Assembly: GCF_046523945.1 (NCBI RefSeq)
Contig: NZ_CP171363.1
Span: 2,294,001-2,358,000, forward strand
Length of the DNA: 64,000 nt
DNA from: Faucicola mancuniensis
GTDB lineage: Bacteria > Pseudomonadota > Gammaproteobacteria > Pseudomonadales > Moraxellaceae
Direction of reading: 5' to 3'
The position numbers and the translations under genes were made by a program. Positions 53,291 to 63,383 of this stretch are shown piece after piece. The notes under the pieces were generated by a model, which ran no database searches, was not told the origin of the DNA, and saw nothing but the letters and a program-made list of their open reading frames with translations. Numbering within the stretch: the first letter of the stretch is position 1; every line of letters starts with the position of its first letter.

Positions 53291-56080
53291 ATGCAATATT
53301 ATAATGACCCTGACAACCAAGAAACCCAAGAATGGCTTGATGCCTTTGAATCGGTGATTAAAAATGCCGACAAAGAGCGAGCGACTTTTTTGTTAAAAGC
53401 GTTGTATAACAAGGCAGTACAAGAAGGCGTATTATTTAACCGTCTAGATACCGCTTATATCAATACCATTCCTGTGGAAGACCAACCGTCTTACCCAGGT
53501 GATTTGACCTTAGAGCGAAAAATCCGTGCGTTAATCCGTTATAACGCCATTGCGATGGTCATGCGTGCCAACAAGTCTGGCGATGATTTGGGTGGACATT
53601 TGGCGACTTTTGCGTCCAGTGCTACCTTGTATGAAACAGGGTTTAACCATTTTTGGCGTGCGGCAAGCGAGCATTTTGGTGGCGATATGATTTATTATCA
53701 AGGTCATGGCTCACCAGGGATGTATGCTCGCTCGTTTTTGGAAGGGCGTTTAAGCGAAGAGCAGTTAGTAAACTTTCGCCGAGAGGTTGGCGGTAAAGGT
53801 CTATCAAGCTATCCGCACCCTTATTTGATGCCTGATTATTGGCAATTCCCAACCGTGTCAATGGGGCTTGGGCCTTTGATGTCAATTTATCAAGCCCATG
53901 TGCAAAATTATATGGAAAATCGTGGCTTGTTACCAAAAGAAGGTCGTAAAATTTGGGCGTTTTTGGGCGATGGCGAAACGGACGAGCCTGAGAGCTTGGG
54001 GGCGATTTCGTTGGCAGGTCGTGAAAATTTAGAAAACTTAATTTGGGTCATTAACTGTAATTTACAACGCCTTGACGGTCCTGTGCGTGGTAACGGTAAA
54101 ATTATCCAAGAGCTTGAGTCCGTATTTCGTGGGGCTGGCTGGCGAGTGATTAAAGTCATTTGGGGCGGAAAATGGGATACTTTACTTGACAAAGACCATT
54201 CAGGTGCGTTAAAACAACGCATGGGAGAAGTAGTTGATGGCGAATATCAAATTTATAAAGCACGTGATGGCAAATACGTGCGTGAGCATTTCTTTGGCAA
54301 ATATCCAGAACTTGCGGAACTTGTCAAAGACTGGACGGACGATGAAATTCAACACCTTGACCGTGGCGGTCATGACCCAATCAAAGTCTATGCTGCCTTT
54401 AGTGAAGCGATGAAAACCAAAGGTCAGCCAACTGTCATTTTGGTAAAAACAGTCAAAGGTTACGGTTTGTCAGAGCAAGCCCAAGCCGTCAATAAAACCC
54501 ACCAAATCAAAAAGTTGGATTTACAAGGGCTAAAATATTTCCGTGACCGTTTTGATTTGCCATTTACGGACGCTCAGCTTGAAGAGTTGCCATTTTATCG
54601 TCCAGATGAAAACTCTATGGAATACAAATACTTAAAAGGTCGCCGTGAAGCGTTGGGCGGACATTTGCCAAATCGACGTAGCGGTCATATTCCGCTTGAA
54701 ATTCCTGATTTGAGCGTGTTTGACAAAGTATTAGAAGGCAGTGGCGGTAAAGAGCAATCTACGACCATGGTATTTGTGCGTATTTTGTCTACCTTGTTAA
54801 AAAACAAAGCGTTGCAAGAGCGTGTTGTGCCGATTGTGCCTGATGAAGCCCGTACTTTTGGTTTGGAAGGTTTGTTCCGTCAGTTGGGTATTTATTCTGC
54901 TGCAGGTCAAAAATATATCCCAGAAGACAATGATGCGTTGATGGGTTATAAAGAAAAAATCGACGGACATATGCTTGAAGAAGGCATTAATGAAGCGGGG
55001 GCAATGAGTGCGTGGATTGCGTTGGCAACCAGTTATTCAGTCAATGCGTTGCCGATGATTCCTTTTTATATTTATTATTCGATGTTTGGTTTTCAACGTA
55101 TTGGCGACTTGGCATGGGCGGCAGGCGATTGTCAAGCACAAGGCTTTTTATTGGGGGCGACCGCAGGGCGTACTACCTTAAATGGCGAAGGCTTGCAACA
55201 CCAAGACGGTCATCAGTTAATTTTGTTTAACAGCGTGCCAAACTGTGTCAGCTATGACCCTTGCTATGGCTATGAATTGGCGGTTATCGTGCATGACGGC
55301 TTAAAACGTATGTACGGCGATGGCGAGCGTGTTTACTATTACATTACCTTGATGAATGAAAATTATAACCAACCTGCCATGCCAAAAGGCGTAGAAACAG
55401 GTATCAAAAAAGGTATGTATTTGTTAAAAGACAATGGCTCAAAACAAGTGCAATTGCTCGGTTCTGGCGTGATTTTGCGTGAAGTGGAAAAAGCCGCTAC
55501 TATTTTGGCAGAAGAATTTAACATCAAAGCCAACGTATGGAGCGTGACCAGTTTTAACGAATTGACCCGTGAAGCGATGGCGTGCGATGAATACAACCGC
55601 CTACACCCACTGGACGAACCACAAGTACCTTGGGTAACAGAACAACTTGCCAACCATGAAGGTATTGTCGTGGCTGCCACCGATTATATGCGTAATTATT
55701 CAGAACAAATCCGTGCATGGCTACCTGACAACCGCCCTTACACCACGCTGGGTACAGACGGTTTTGGACGCTCGGACAGCCGTGAACAATTGCGTAGTTT
55801 CTTTAAAGTCGATGCTGCACATATCGTTGTCGCCACGCTCAAACGCCTTGCCGATGAAGGCGAAGTGGATGTTCGCTTGGTCAAAGATGCGATTAACAGC
55901 CTAAACATTGACCCAGACGCAAGCCCTGCATGGTATCCACAGCACCAAATGGACTCATCGCCTGATGCACCTGCACCACAAGCGACCAATCCAAACCCTG
56001 TGCCAGAGTTTGTGGAAGAAGATGACGAAACCATCTCAACCGAAGACAAGGCAGACGCACCGATTTTGGATGACAAATAA
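53291..56080 (+). CDS. aceE: Pyruvate dehydrogenase E1 component
   Basis: Homodimeric thiamine diphosphate-dependent E1 that decarboxylates pyruvate and acetylates the lipoyl groups of AceF. The ThDP motif runs from GDGETDEPESLGAISLAGRE to NCNLQ; earlier GGHLATFASSATLYE and YQGHGSPGMYARSF are E1 signatures. The ATG at 53291 has AAGGA eight bases upstream. About 929 residues, longer than E. coli (887) by an acidic Pro/Ala-rich tail. aceF follows 98 bases downstream. Confidence 0.96.
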   Translation: MQYYNDPDNQETQEWLDAFESVIKNADKERATFLLKALYNKAVQEGVLFNRLDTAYINTIPVEDQPSYPGDLTLERKIRALIRYNAIAMVMRANKSGDDLGGHLATFASSATLYETGFNHFWRAASEHFGGDMIYYQGHGSPGMYARSFLEGRLSEEQLVNFRREVGGKGLSSYPHPYLMPDYWQFPTVSMGLGPLMSIYQAHVQNYMENRGLLPKEGRKIWAFLGDGETDEPESLGAISLAGRENLENLIWVINCNLQRLDGPVRGNGKIIQELESVFRGAGWRVIKVIWGGKWDTLLDKDHSGALKQRMGEVVDGEYQIYKARDGKYVREHFFGKYPELAELVKDWTDDEIQHLDRGGHDPIKVYAAFSEAMKTKGQPTVILVKTVKGYGLSEQAQAVNKTHQIKKLDLQGLKYFRDRFDLPFTDAQLEELPFYRPDENSMEYKYLKGRREALGGHLPNRRSGHIPLEIPDLSVFDKVLEGSGGKEQSTTMVFVRILSTLLKNKALQERVVPIVPDEARTFGLEGLFRQLGIYSAAGQKYIPEDNDALMGYKEKIDGHMLEEGINEAGAMSAWIALATSYSVNALPMIPFYIYYSMFGFQRIGDLAWAAGDCQAQGFLLGATAGRTTLNGEGLQHQDGHQLILFNSVPNCVSYDPCYGYELAVIVHDGLKRMYGDGERVYYYITLMNENYNQPAMPKGVETGIKKGMYLLKDNGSKQVQLLGSGVILREVEKAATILAEEFNIKANVWSVTSFNELTREAMACDEYNRLHPLDEPQVPWVTEQLANHEGIVVAATDYMRNYSEQIRAWLPDNRPYTTLGTDGFGRSDSREQLRSFFKVDAAHIVVATLKRLADEGEVDVRLVKDAINSLNIDPDASPAWYPQHQMDSSPDAPAPQATNPNPVPEFVEEDDETISTEDKADAPILDDK

Positions 56081-56178
56081 TTTTCACAATATAAAGGTAA
56101 GTTGCAATTGTTCAACAGATTGTTAAAAACAGTGATATCAATTGCAACAATCCAAAAAAAATTTAAAAGGATAATCTT

Positions 56179-57876
56179 ATGCAAATTACAGTGCCAGATT
56201 TGGGCGTGGACAGTGCCGAAGTCAGCGAAATTATGGTAAAAGTCGGCGACACCATTGCCGTTGATGACATCATTTTTTTATTGGAATCGGACAAAGCGTC
56301 TGTTGAAATGCCAAGCCCATACGCAGGCGTGGTAAGCGAAATTTTGGTAAAATTGGGCGACAAAGTTCAGCAAGACGATGCGTTAATGGTCATTGAAACC
56401 GCAGACGCAACAACGGACAAAGCAACTGACAGCAAAGCTGGTGAAAGCAAGCCTGCCAAACCAAAAGCTGAACAAACAACAAACCAATCAACAGAACAAC
56501 CAAGCGAACAACCTAAAAACACCGAAAATACGCCAAAAACCACAGGCGAAAGCCGTTTTGCCTTGCCTGATTTGGGCGTGGATTCGGCACAAGTGAGCGA
56601 ATGGCTTGTTGCTGTTGGCGATACTGTTAGCGAAAATCAATCCATCGTATTGGTAGAATCGGACAAGGCTTCCGTAGAAGTCCCTGCCCCAATTGGCGGA
56701 AAAATTGTGGAATTATTGGTAAATGCGGGCGACACCATCAATAACGGTCAAGACTTTGTTGTCATTAGTGGAGAAGTTGCGGATAACAATGTCAGCGAAC
56801 CGACAACTGCTCCAGTTGCTCAGCCTAGAGAACCAACGCCAACAAAAGCAACCGAAGCAAAAACCGAAAACAAAACTCAAGAAAATCAACCATCGGTTGC
56901 CAATGTAGCAAACACATTAACCGAAAGCCAAGCCAACGCCAAATTAAGCGATGCTTATGCCGGCCCTGCGGTGCGTAAAATTACCCGTCAGCTTGGCGTG
57001 GATATTACCCAAGTCAAAGGCTCGGGCACAAATGGTCGTATTGTCAAAGAAGATGTGTTTGCCTATGTGAAAAACCGTTTGCAAAACGCACCAACGCAAA
57101 CCGCTCAAAACGTTGCCAATACAAGCGTGCGTTCGGGCTTGCCACCATTGCCAGACATGAGCAAAACTGACATTTGGGGCGAAATTGAAACCCAAGACTT
57201 AAGCCGTTTGCAAAAAGTGTCTATTCCACAGCTCAACTACAACACCTATTTGCCACAGGTTACGCAGTTTGATTTATCAGACATTACCGATACCGAAAAT
57301 CTGCGTAATGAACTGAAAGAAGACATGAAAAAACAAGGAGTTAGCTTAACCATTCTTGCTTTTATCATGAAAGCGACCACCTATGCGTTAATGCAATTTC
57401 CAAAATTTAACAGCCATTTGTCTGATGACAATAGCCAAATTATCGTGCGTAAAACGGTGAATATGGGCTTTGCGGTGGCGACCGATGACGGTTTGACCGT
57501 ACCTGTCATTCAAAATGTACAAGACAAAGGCATTAAACAATTGGCGATTGAAATTGGTGAACTTGCTAAAAAAGCCCGTGATAAAAAATTGTCCGCCAAA
57601 GAATTGCAAGGTGCATCATTTACCATCTCAAGCCAAGGCAACTTGGGTGGTACATACTTTACGCCATTGGTAAATTGACCACAAGTCGGTATTTTGGGCG
57701 TATCAGAATCCACCATGCAACCACGCTGGAATGACAAAACCCAAAGTTTTGAGCCACGTTTGATGTTGCCATTGTCATTGTCGTATGACCACCGAGTGAT
57801 TAATGGGGCAGACGCAGCCGTATTTACCCGCTATATTGCAAAACTACTACAAGACCCACGCAAAATTTTGTTGTAA
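56179..57876 (+). pseudogene. aceF: Pyruvate dehydrogenase E2 (AceF), interrupted by an in-frame TGA
   Basis: Core acetyltransferase of the pyruvate dehydrogenase complex. Two lipoyl domains carry ESDKAS with Lys39 and Lys163; a subunit-binding domain lies near residues 260-298 (AGPAVRKITRQLGVDI). The catalytic domain runs to codon 499, then TGA at 57676-57678. The same frame continues with PQVGILGVSESTMQPRW and the catalytic SYDHRVINGADAAVF (His at 57790-57792) to TAA at 57876. The TGA sits where homologues read N-A-P in the GGTYFTPLVN segment. It is either a nonsense mutation, a sequencing error or a readthrough stop; TGA is followed by C. Without the tail the acetyltransferase cannot work. 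Confidence 0.88.
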
Positions 57877-57912
57877 AGGCGAGCCTTGTAAAATTGCAAT
57901 AATAAGTCATCA

Positions 57913-57942
57913 AAAACCCCCATTTATCCAAATGGGGGTTTT
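57913..57942. terminator. Strong terminator after aceF
   Basis: AAAACCCCCATTT and AAATGGGGGTTTT form a perfect 13-bp stem with the loop ATCC, between convergent genes. Confidence 0.88.
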
Positions 57943-57975
57943 GTTATGATGTATCATATTTATCGTAAATACATA

Positions 57976-58491
57976 TTATTGATTCAACGTTTTTTCGTGG
58001 TGTTCACGTTGCAATTTTTTGGCGGTTTGATAGCATTGTTCAATATGCTCATTGGCAATTTTTTTGAACATCATATAGCCAATCGTACCTGCGACAATCT
58101 GACCGCCAAATGGGATAAACTTGGTAACTTGTTTGGCAATAATGCGACTACCAAAACCTTGAAACGTTTTTTTGGCGATACTACGAGTAGCAACCAAACC
58201 TGCGAATGCCACCACACGGTCTTTATACTCATTAAAGTTTGATTGGTTGTTTAGATTGACGGTTTTGGCATCATCAACCAAACCAAAACGCTCAGAAATC
58301 TCTGGTAATAATTTGGTTAAAAGACCTGCATCCACCGCTACATCAAGCATTGGCATAGGGATAATCGCAGCACCTGCTGAGATTTTTGCCTGGTTGGATA
58401 CCAAGGCTTCACACTCTACCTTTACTTTTTCTAGGTTAAGATTTGGGTCTATGCTTTTTGGCAATTGTTCGGCTTTTGTTGAGTTTGACAT
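57976..58491 (-). CDS. DUF697/EcsC-like protein of unknown function
   Basis: 171 residues. The segment GAAIIPMPMLDVAVDAGLLT followed by LLPEISERFGL resembles the conserved core shared by DUF697 (YcjF-type) and EcsC-type proteins. The FIPFGGQIVAGTIGYMMFKK stretch is hydrophobic enough for membrane contact. AAGGAAA before the ATG at 58491 supports the start. It is convergent with aceF and its role is unknown. Confidence 0.6.
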   Translation of the reverse strand: MSNSTKAEQLPKSIDPNLNLEKVKVECEALVSNQAKISAGAAIIPMPMLDVAVDAGLLTKLLPEISERFGLVDDAKTVNLNNQSNFNEYKDRVVAFAGLVATRSIAKKTFQGFGSRIIAKQVTKFIPFGGQIVAGTIGYMMFKKIANEHIEQCYQTAKKLQREHHEKTLNQ

Positions 58492-58713
58492 GATAGTTTC
58501 CTTAAAAAAGTTCGATATAAAATTAAACAGTCAATATTACATAAATTTTAAGATAATTTATGATAACTTGACTAATTTAGGCATAGTTTACTAAATAAAA
58601 TAAAATTTGTATAAGTGATTTTTGAAACAAATTGCTAATGTTTTGTATTTTTTTTACCAAAATGATAACAATTTTTCACATTTATTATTATAAAACATCA
58701 CAAATTGTTTTGA

Positions 58714-60378
58714 TTAAACCATTAATCGCCAAACGACAAACAACATAGCGATAATATAAAACAAGGGTGCAAGCCAACTACCGACCTGCCAAATGGTAAA
58801 AGTCGCCACTTGTTGAGCAATAAATAACGACCCCACAAACCCAAGCAACGCCACCCAATCTTGCTGACGGCTTTTTAACATATCGGCTCGGATTTGTTGG
58901 ATTTCTCGCAAATGTTGGTCTTGATGTCCGTCCAAATGTGCCAAACTTTGTAAACTATTATCCAATAGTTTTGGCAAGTCGTTTAAACTTAATAGCAATT
59001 CTGGCAATTGTTGGCGGATTTCTTGCATTTTTTGTAAAGGGTCAAGCTGTTGTTTGACCCATTCGGTCAAAATCGGTTTGGCAAGCGACCAAATGTCCAA
59101 TGCTGGATACAAATCTCGCCCAAGCCCTTCCACATGAACCAAGGTTTTTAACAGCAACATCAACTGCGGTGGAATGTCCAGATGATACCGCCTTGCGATA
59201 TCAAGCACCGACACCAACACGCCTGCAAAGTCAATTTCATTAATCGGCTTACTAATCATCGGCGATACGGTGCGTTTCATATCTCGCATGAGTGCGTAAC
59301 GGTCAGTGGCGGGAGGTATCCAGCCTGCACGAGCGATAATATCCACAAGCCCTGTAAAATTATTATTCATTACCGACAACAACAGCCGAGCGACAAGCAG
59401 TTGGTCGTCTTTTGATAATTCGCCCACAATGGAACAATCTAGGGCGATGTAGCGTGGATTGGGATTTGGCGTGCCACTTGGTAGCGTTTCTACAAATACA
59501 TTACCGGGGTGCATATCGGCATGAAAAAAGTTATCCCGAAATACCTGGGTAAAAAAAATGGTTAAGCCTTTTTCGGCAAGACTTGCCCTATCGTAGCCCA
59601 ATTCATCAAAAACAGCTGTTTGTGAAATCGGTACGCCCTCAATGCGTTCCATTATCATCACGTTTTTTTGAGCCTCGTATACCTCTGGCACATACATCAG
59701 ACGAGAACCCAAAAAGTTGTTCCGCATTTGGGTGGTGTTGCTAGCTTCAAGGGTCAAATCCAACTCCTTTAACATCACCTGTCGGTAGTCTTCCACCACA
59801 TCAATGATATGCACCGCACGAGCGGACTCAATACGAGCCGAAGCCCAATTTGCCACATCTCGGAGCAACTCAAAATCAGCGATAATCTGCTTACGGATAG
59901 TCGGACGCACCACCTTGACAACCACTTCTCGCCCATCGTGTAGCCGTGCGGTATGTACTTGGGCAATGGAAGCCGCCGCCAAAGGCATTTCATCAAAACG
60001 GCTAAAAAGCGTGTCAATCGCTGTGCCAAGTCCGCCTTCTTTAACAGGTTCTTCAATTTGTTGTTTTAAAATTTTGACATCAAAAGGTCTAACTTTGTCT
60101 TGCAAATGTACCAGTTGAGCGATGATTTCAGGTGGGACTAAGTCTCGTCTGGTGGAGAGCAGTTGTCCCAGTTTTAAAAACAGCGTCCCCATTTCTTCTA
60201 AGGCGAGTTTGACACCGTTGTCAGTCGGTTTGGCAAAATATGCCGTCGGATGAAGGGCGATAGCTCTGACGATAGGCTGTAGTTGTGGCATTTCGTCAAT
60301 GTTGAGATGTACGTCAAGGCGATGTTTGGCGGCGATGTGCCAAAGTTCAAATAGGCGTTTTCGGTGAGTGATTAACAT
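58714..60378 (-). CDS. ubiB: UbiB, ubiquinone biosynthesis accessory kinase-like protein
   Basis: Membrane-bound ABC1-family ATPase needed for ubiquinone synthesis. The KxGQ motif (FLKLGQLLSTRRDLVPPE), the alanine-rich loop PLAAASIAQVHTARL, VVVKVVRP and FFHADMHPGNVFV with ALDCSIVGEL are present. Two membrane helices end the protein (VALLGFVGSLFIAQQVATF; LAPLFYIIAMLFVVWRLMV), as in E. coli UbiB (546 residues; here 554). ubiE and ubiJ are not upstream in the window. Confidence 0.92.
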   Translation of the reverse strand: MLITHRKRLFELWHIAAKHRLDVHLNIDEMPQLQPIVRAIALHPTAYFAKPTDNGVKLALEEMGTLFLKLGQLLSTRRDLVPPEIIAQLVHLQDKVRPFDVKILKQQIEEPVKEGGLGTAIDTLFSRFDEMPLAAASIAQVHTARLHDGREVVVKVVRPTIRKQIIADFELLRDVANWASARIESARAVHIIDVVEDYRQVMLKELDLTLEASNTTQMRNNFLGSRLMYVPEVYEAQKNVMIMERIEGVPISQTAVFDELGYDRASLAEKGLTIFFTQVFRDNFFHADMHPGNVFVETLPSGTPNPNPRYIALDCSIVGELSKDDQLLVARLLLSVMNNNFTGLVDIIARAGWIPPATDRYALMRDMKRTVSPMISKPINEIDFAGVLVSVLDIARRYHLDIPPQLMLLLKTLVHVEGLGRDLYPALDIWSLAKPILTEWVKQQLDPLQKMQEIRQQLPELLLSLNDLPKLLDNSLQSLAHLDGHQDQHLREIQQIRADMLKSRQQDWVALLGFVGSLFIAQQVATFTIWQVGSWLAPLFYIIAMLFVVWRLMV

Positions 60379-60526
60379 AAGTTGGCTTTTTAGTATTTAA
60401 ACAGTAAAGGAATAGTTATTGTAGCAATTTTTGGAATTTTTGTAAAAATTGGTATAAAAATAAAAAACGCAAATAATCCACGATTATTTACGTTTTTAGA
60501 ATAATTAGCTAAATAATGTTCGCTAT

Positions 60527-61417
60527 TTATTGAGTAACACTTGCTGTTGTAACAGTCGGATGGCTATTTGGATACCATTTTTGATAAATTTTATCGTATG
60601 TACCATCAGCTTTGATGGTATCAATACCCTTATCCAAAATCGCTTTTAATTGAGTATTGCCTTTTTTCAACACAAAACCAAATGGAATCGTGCCCGAGTT
60701 TTTATCAATAACCGTATAAAGTTTGTTATCGGATTTGATATAAGTATTTAGTACACTATCTACATCATATACACCAATCACTTTGTCTTGAGCGATGCTT
60801 GTGAGTCCTAAAAATACCGTTTTTACAGGTACAATATTAGATGTAATGCCTGATTCGGTTAGTTGTTTTTGTGATAAGCTAGACTCTTGTACAGCAATAG
60901 CCTTTTCTTTTAATTGTGCAATATCAGTCACTTTTTCACCTTTTGCACCGTCCAGCATTACAGCCCAGTTACCTTCCATATAAGGTTTTGAAAAATCATA
61001 AATTTGTTGGCGTTCTGGAGTAATATTAACACCTGTTGCAACAATATCAGCATCCCCTTTATTGAGTGTTTCTAACAAACCTTCCATATTATGAGCAATA
61101 AAATCAAAATGAATGTTTTCTTTTTCTGCAATGGCACTTAAAATATCGATATCTAGACCAACTGCATTACCTGTATGATCCCGAGATGCAAATGGCGGAT
61201 AAGATGGCTGACTAACAACAACATAACTTGCTTTTGCTTTATCAACTGGCGGAATAACACCAAAAGTATATGAAGCCGTTGGTGCAGTCGCTGTTGTTGA
61301 TGTCGCAGCAGTTGCAGGCGTTGCTGTTTCTGCTTTCACTGGGTCAGTGTTATTTGAACACGCTGACAAACCAATGGCTAATGAAGTTAAAATAAAACAA
61401 AATGAAATTTTAGACAT
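60527..61417 (-). CDS. Amino-acid-type ABC transporter substrate-binding lipoprotein
   Basis: Solute-binding protein family 3. The lipoprotein signal ends in LSAC, followed by a Thr/Ala-rich linker of about 40 residues. The binding domain shows YPPFASRDHTGNAVGLDIDI, FDFSKPYMEGNWAVML and IPFGFVLKKGNTQLKAIL with the C-terminal YDKIYQKWYP. AAAGGG eight bases before the ATG at 61417 supports the start (296 residues). No permease or ATPase gene is adjacent, so the ligand is unknown. Confidence 0.87.
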   Translation of the reverse strand: MSKISFCFILTSLAIGLSACSNNTDPVKAETATPATAATSTTATAPTASYTFGVIPPVDKAKASYVVVSQPSYPPFASRDHTGNAVGLDIDILSAIAEKENIHFDFIAHNMEGLLETLNKGDADIVATGVNITPERQQIYDFSKPYMEGNWAVMLDGAKGEKVTDIAQLKEKAIAVQESSLSQKQLTESGITSNIVPVKTVFLGLTSIAQDKVIGVYDVDSVLNTYIKSDNKLYTVIDKNSGTIPFGFVLKKGNTQLKAILDKGIDTIKADGTYDKIYQKWYPNSHPTVTTASVTQ

Positions 61418-61560
61418 AAAATACCCTTTAAATAAAGTGAGTTGATAAAATAATACGTTTATCACATAAAATACATTAAAAATAGATTAAATGATATTTT
61501 TAATGTATGACTGGTATAAGTAATAATTTTAGTCAAGTAAAAAAATGTTTTAAAATTGTT

Positions 61561-61723
61561 GGTGGTGCTTCAAAAAGTATGCTCAAAGAAAATCGTTCGC
61601 TCTGAGCCTGTCAAAGGTGAGAAGCATTGCTTCGCAAGATGACCATAGTGAATGATTTTCCTATAGCTTGACAAGCTCACCAAGAACGAAAAATCGCATC
61701 AGCATACTTTTTAGAGCAGTACC
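61561..61723. mobile_element. 163-bp MITE-like element with 23-bp inverted ends
   Basis: The left end GGTGGTGCTTCAAAAAGTATG and the minus-strand right end GGTACTGCTCTAAAAAGTATG match at 19 of 23 positions over the full repeat. Inside are CTGAGCCTGTCAAAGGTGAG and TTGACAAGCTCACCAAGAAC, both of the intergenic-repeat type seen at 3141, plus a GAAGCATTGCTTC hairpin. No coding capacity. It fills most of the 332-base spacer 61418-61749. No target duplication is clear. Confidence 0.65.
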
Positions 61724-61749
61724 AAATTATTTAACTGTTTTAAAACAAA

Positions 61750-63132
61750 TTACGCCCCAAGCAAACTTTGCCCACAGACACGCACCACTTGACCATTGAC
61801 ACCGCCAGACGCAGGGCTTGCCAGCCAAGCAATCGTTTCTGCCACATCAACAGGCAAACCGCCTTGGCTCATAGAATTCATACGGCGACCCGCTTCACGA
61901 ATGGCAAATGGAATGACCGCTGTCATCTGCGTTTCAATAAACCCAGGGGCGACCGCATTGATGGTAATGCCGTTTTGCAGTTGTTTTGCCATCGCTTGCA
62001 CTGCACCAATCACGCCAGCTTTACTTAACGCATAATTGGTCTGTCCCAAATTACCCGCAATCCCACTAATAGACGCAACGCCCACGATACGAGCATTGGC
62101 GTTTAACGCATTGTTGGCAAGTAAATATTTGTTGATTTGTTCTTCGGCATTGAGATTGATGTTCATAACCAAATCCCACATTTTTTCATCCATTTTGGCA
62201 AGGGTCTTATCACGAGTCACCCCAGCATTATGGATAATCGCATCAAGTCCGCCACGCTTTTTGGCAATTTCGGCAATTTTTTCGCCAGCATTGTCGGCTG
62301 TAATATCAAGTGTCAAGGTCGCACCGCCGATTTCACCTGCGACTTTTTGTAAGTCGGCTTGTTGTTGAGCCACGTCAAGGCAAATCACAAATGCCCCATC
62401 ACGAGCCAATACTTTGGCAATCGCTTCGCCAATGCCACGGCTTGCCCCTGTTACGAGCATGGTTTTGCCTGCCAACGGTTTTTGCCAGTTTACATCAACC
62501 AATTCGCCTTTGCCAACTCGCACCACCTGTCCAGACACATACGCCGAACGTGGCGATGCAAAAAAGCGTAAGGTGGATTCCAAATTTGCCAAGCCGTCTT
62601 TATCAACATAAACCAATTGAGCGGTAATGCCACGTTTGAACTCTTTGCCAACTGATTTGACAAAGCCTTCAAGCCCACGTTGCACGGCAGATTGCTCAAC
62701 GCTGTCGCATTTTTCAGGGGGTAAACCGACTACGATGACACGACCTGATTTTTCAATAGAACGGGCGATTGGGTGAAAAAAGTTGTAAACTTGTTTTAAT
62801 TCTGCGACATTGCCAATGCCAGTTGCGTCAAAAATCGCCACTTTATAAAGAGCGTCCGCCACAAAGTTTTTGGCGGTGATATGATTGGCAGTGATGGCAG
62901 TTTGGGCGGTTTTTTCGCTATCAAGGTAAACATCGGCTTTGACATTGCTCAAAAATTCGGCGATTGCACCGCTTGCGATGGCGTTTTGGCTCGCCCCAAA
63001 CAGTACCGAACCTGTAATCGGTGCTTGACCGTCTTTGTAACGTTCAAGGGCGACAGGCATTGGCAAGCCTAAGTTCTGGGCGACTTTTTTACCCATCGGT
63101 GATTGCACAAAATCAGAATAACGGTCAGACAT
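61750..63132 (-). CDS. Long 3-oxoacyl-ACP reductase (FabG-type SDR)
   Basis: NADPH-dependent short-chain dehydrogenase of about 460 residues: an N-terminal degenerate half (about 200 residues) plus an SDR domain. The SDR half has the cofactor loop TGASRGIGEAIAKVLA, NAGVTRDKTLAKM and the catalytic YALSKAG (Tyr and Lys) following GVASISGIAGN. This long FabG form next to a divergent thiolase is usual in Acinetobacter and Moraxella. AAGGAAACAACC before the ATG at 63132 fixes the start. Substrate probably 3-oxoacyl-ACP or -CoA. Confidence 0.9.
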   Translation of the reverse strand: MSDRYSDFVQSPMGKKVAQNLGLPMPVALERYKDGQAPITGSVLFGASQNAIASGAIAEFLSNVKADVYLDSEKTAQTAITANHITAKNFVADALYKVAIFDATGIGNVAELKQVYNFFHPIARSIEKSGRVIVVGLPPEKCDSVEQSAVQRGLEGFVKSVGKEFKRGITAQLVYVDKDGLANLESTLRFFASPRSAYVSGQVVRVGKGELVDVNWQKPLAGKTMLVTGASRGIGEAIAKVLARDGAFVICLDVAQQQADLQKVAGEIGGATLTLDITADNAGEKIAEIAKKRGGLDAIIHNAGVTRDKTLAKMDEKMWDLVMNINLNAEEQINKYLLANNALNANARIVGVASISGIAGNLGQTNYALSKAGVIGAVQAMAKQLQNGITINAVAPGFIETQMTAVIPFAIREAGRRMNSMSQGGLPVDVAETIAWLASPASGGVNGQVVRVCGQSLLGA

Positions 63133-63383
63133 GGTTGTTTCCTTTTTTAAAAAATGAAAATAAGAAATCATTATACGTTAATTTTTGCCAAAATTGCCAC
63201 AAAAAAACGGTTAAAATATTGTATAACAACAAAAAATTATGTATTTTATAAAAATATATAAAATTTTGTTATATTTTGGCGTAATTGATAAAATTTTCTC
63301 AAAATTTGTGTTAAACTTAGTTTTACGTTAATTTCAACACATTTTTAACACAAACTATTTTTCACACAAATAAGGATAAAATA

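Noticed and set aside
12892..57678. TGA reassigned as a sense codon in this organism
   Set aside because: Several genes here end properly in TGA (fbp, moeB, the glutathione S-transferase, the antitoxin at 26281), and no set of conserved in-frame TGA codons is seen.
57694..57876. Separate small gene after aceF
   Set aside because: It is in phase with aceF and encodes the standard E2 C-terminus, so it is the continuation of aceF past the TGA.
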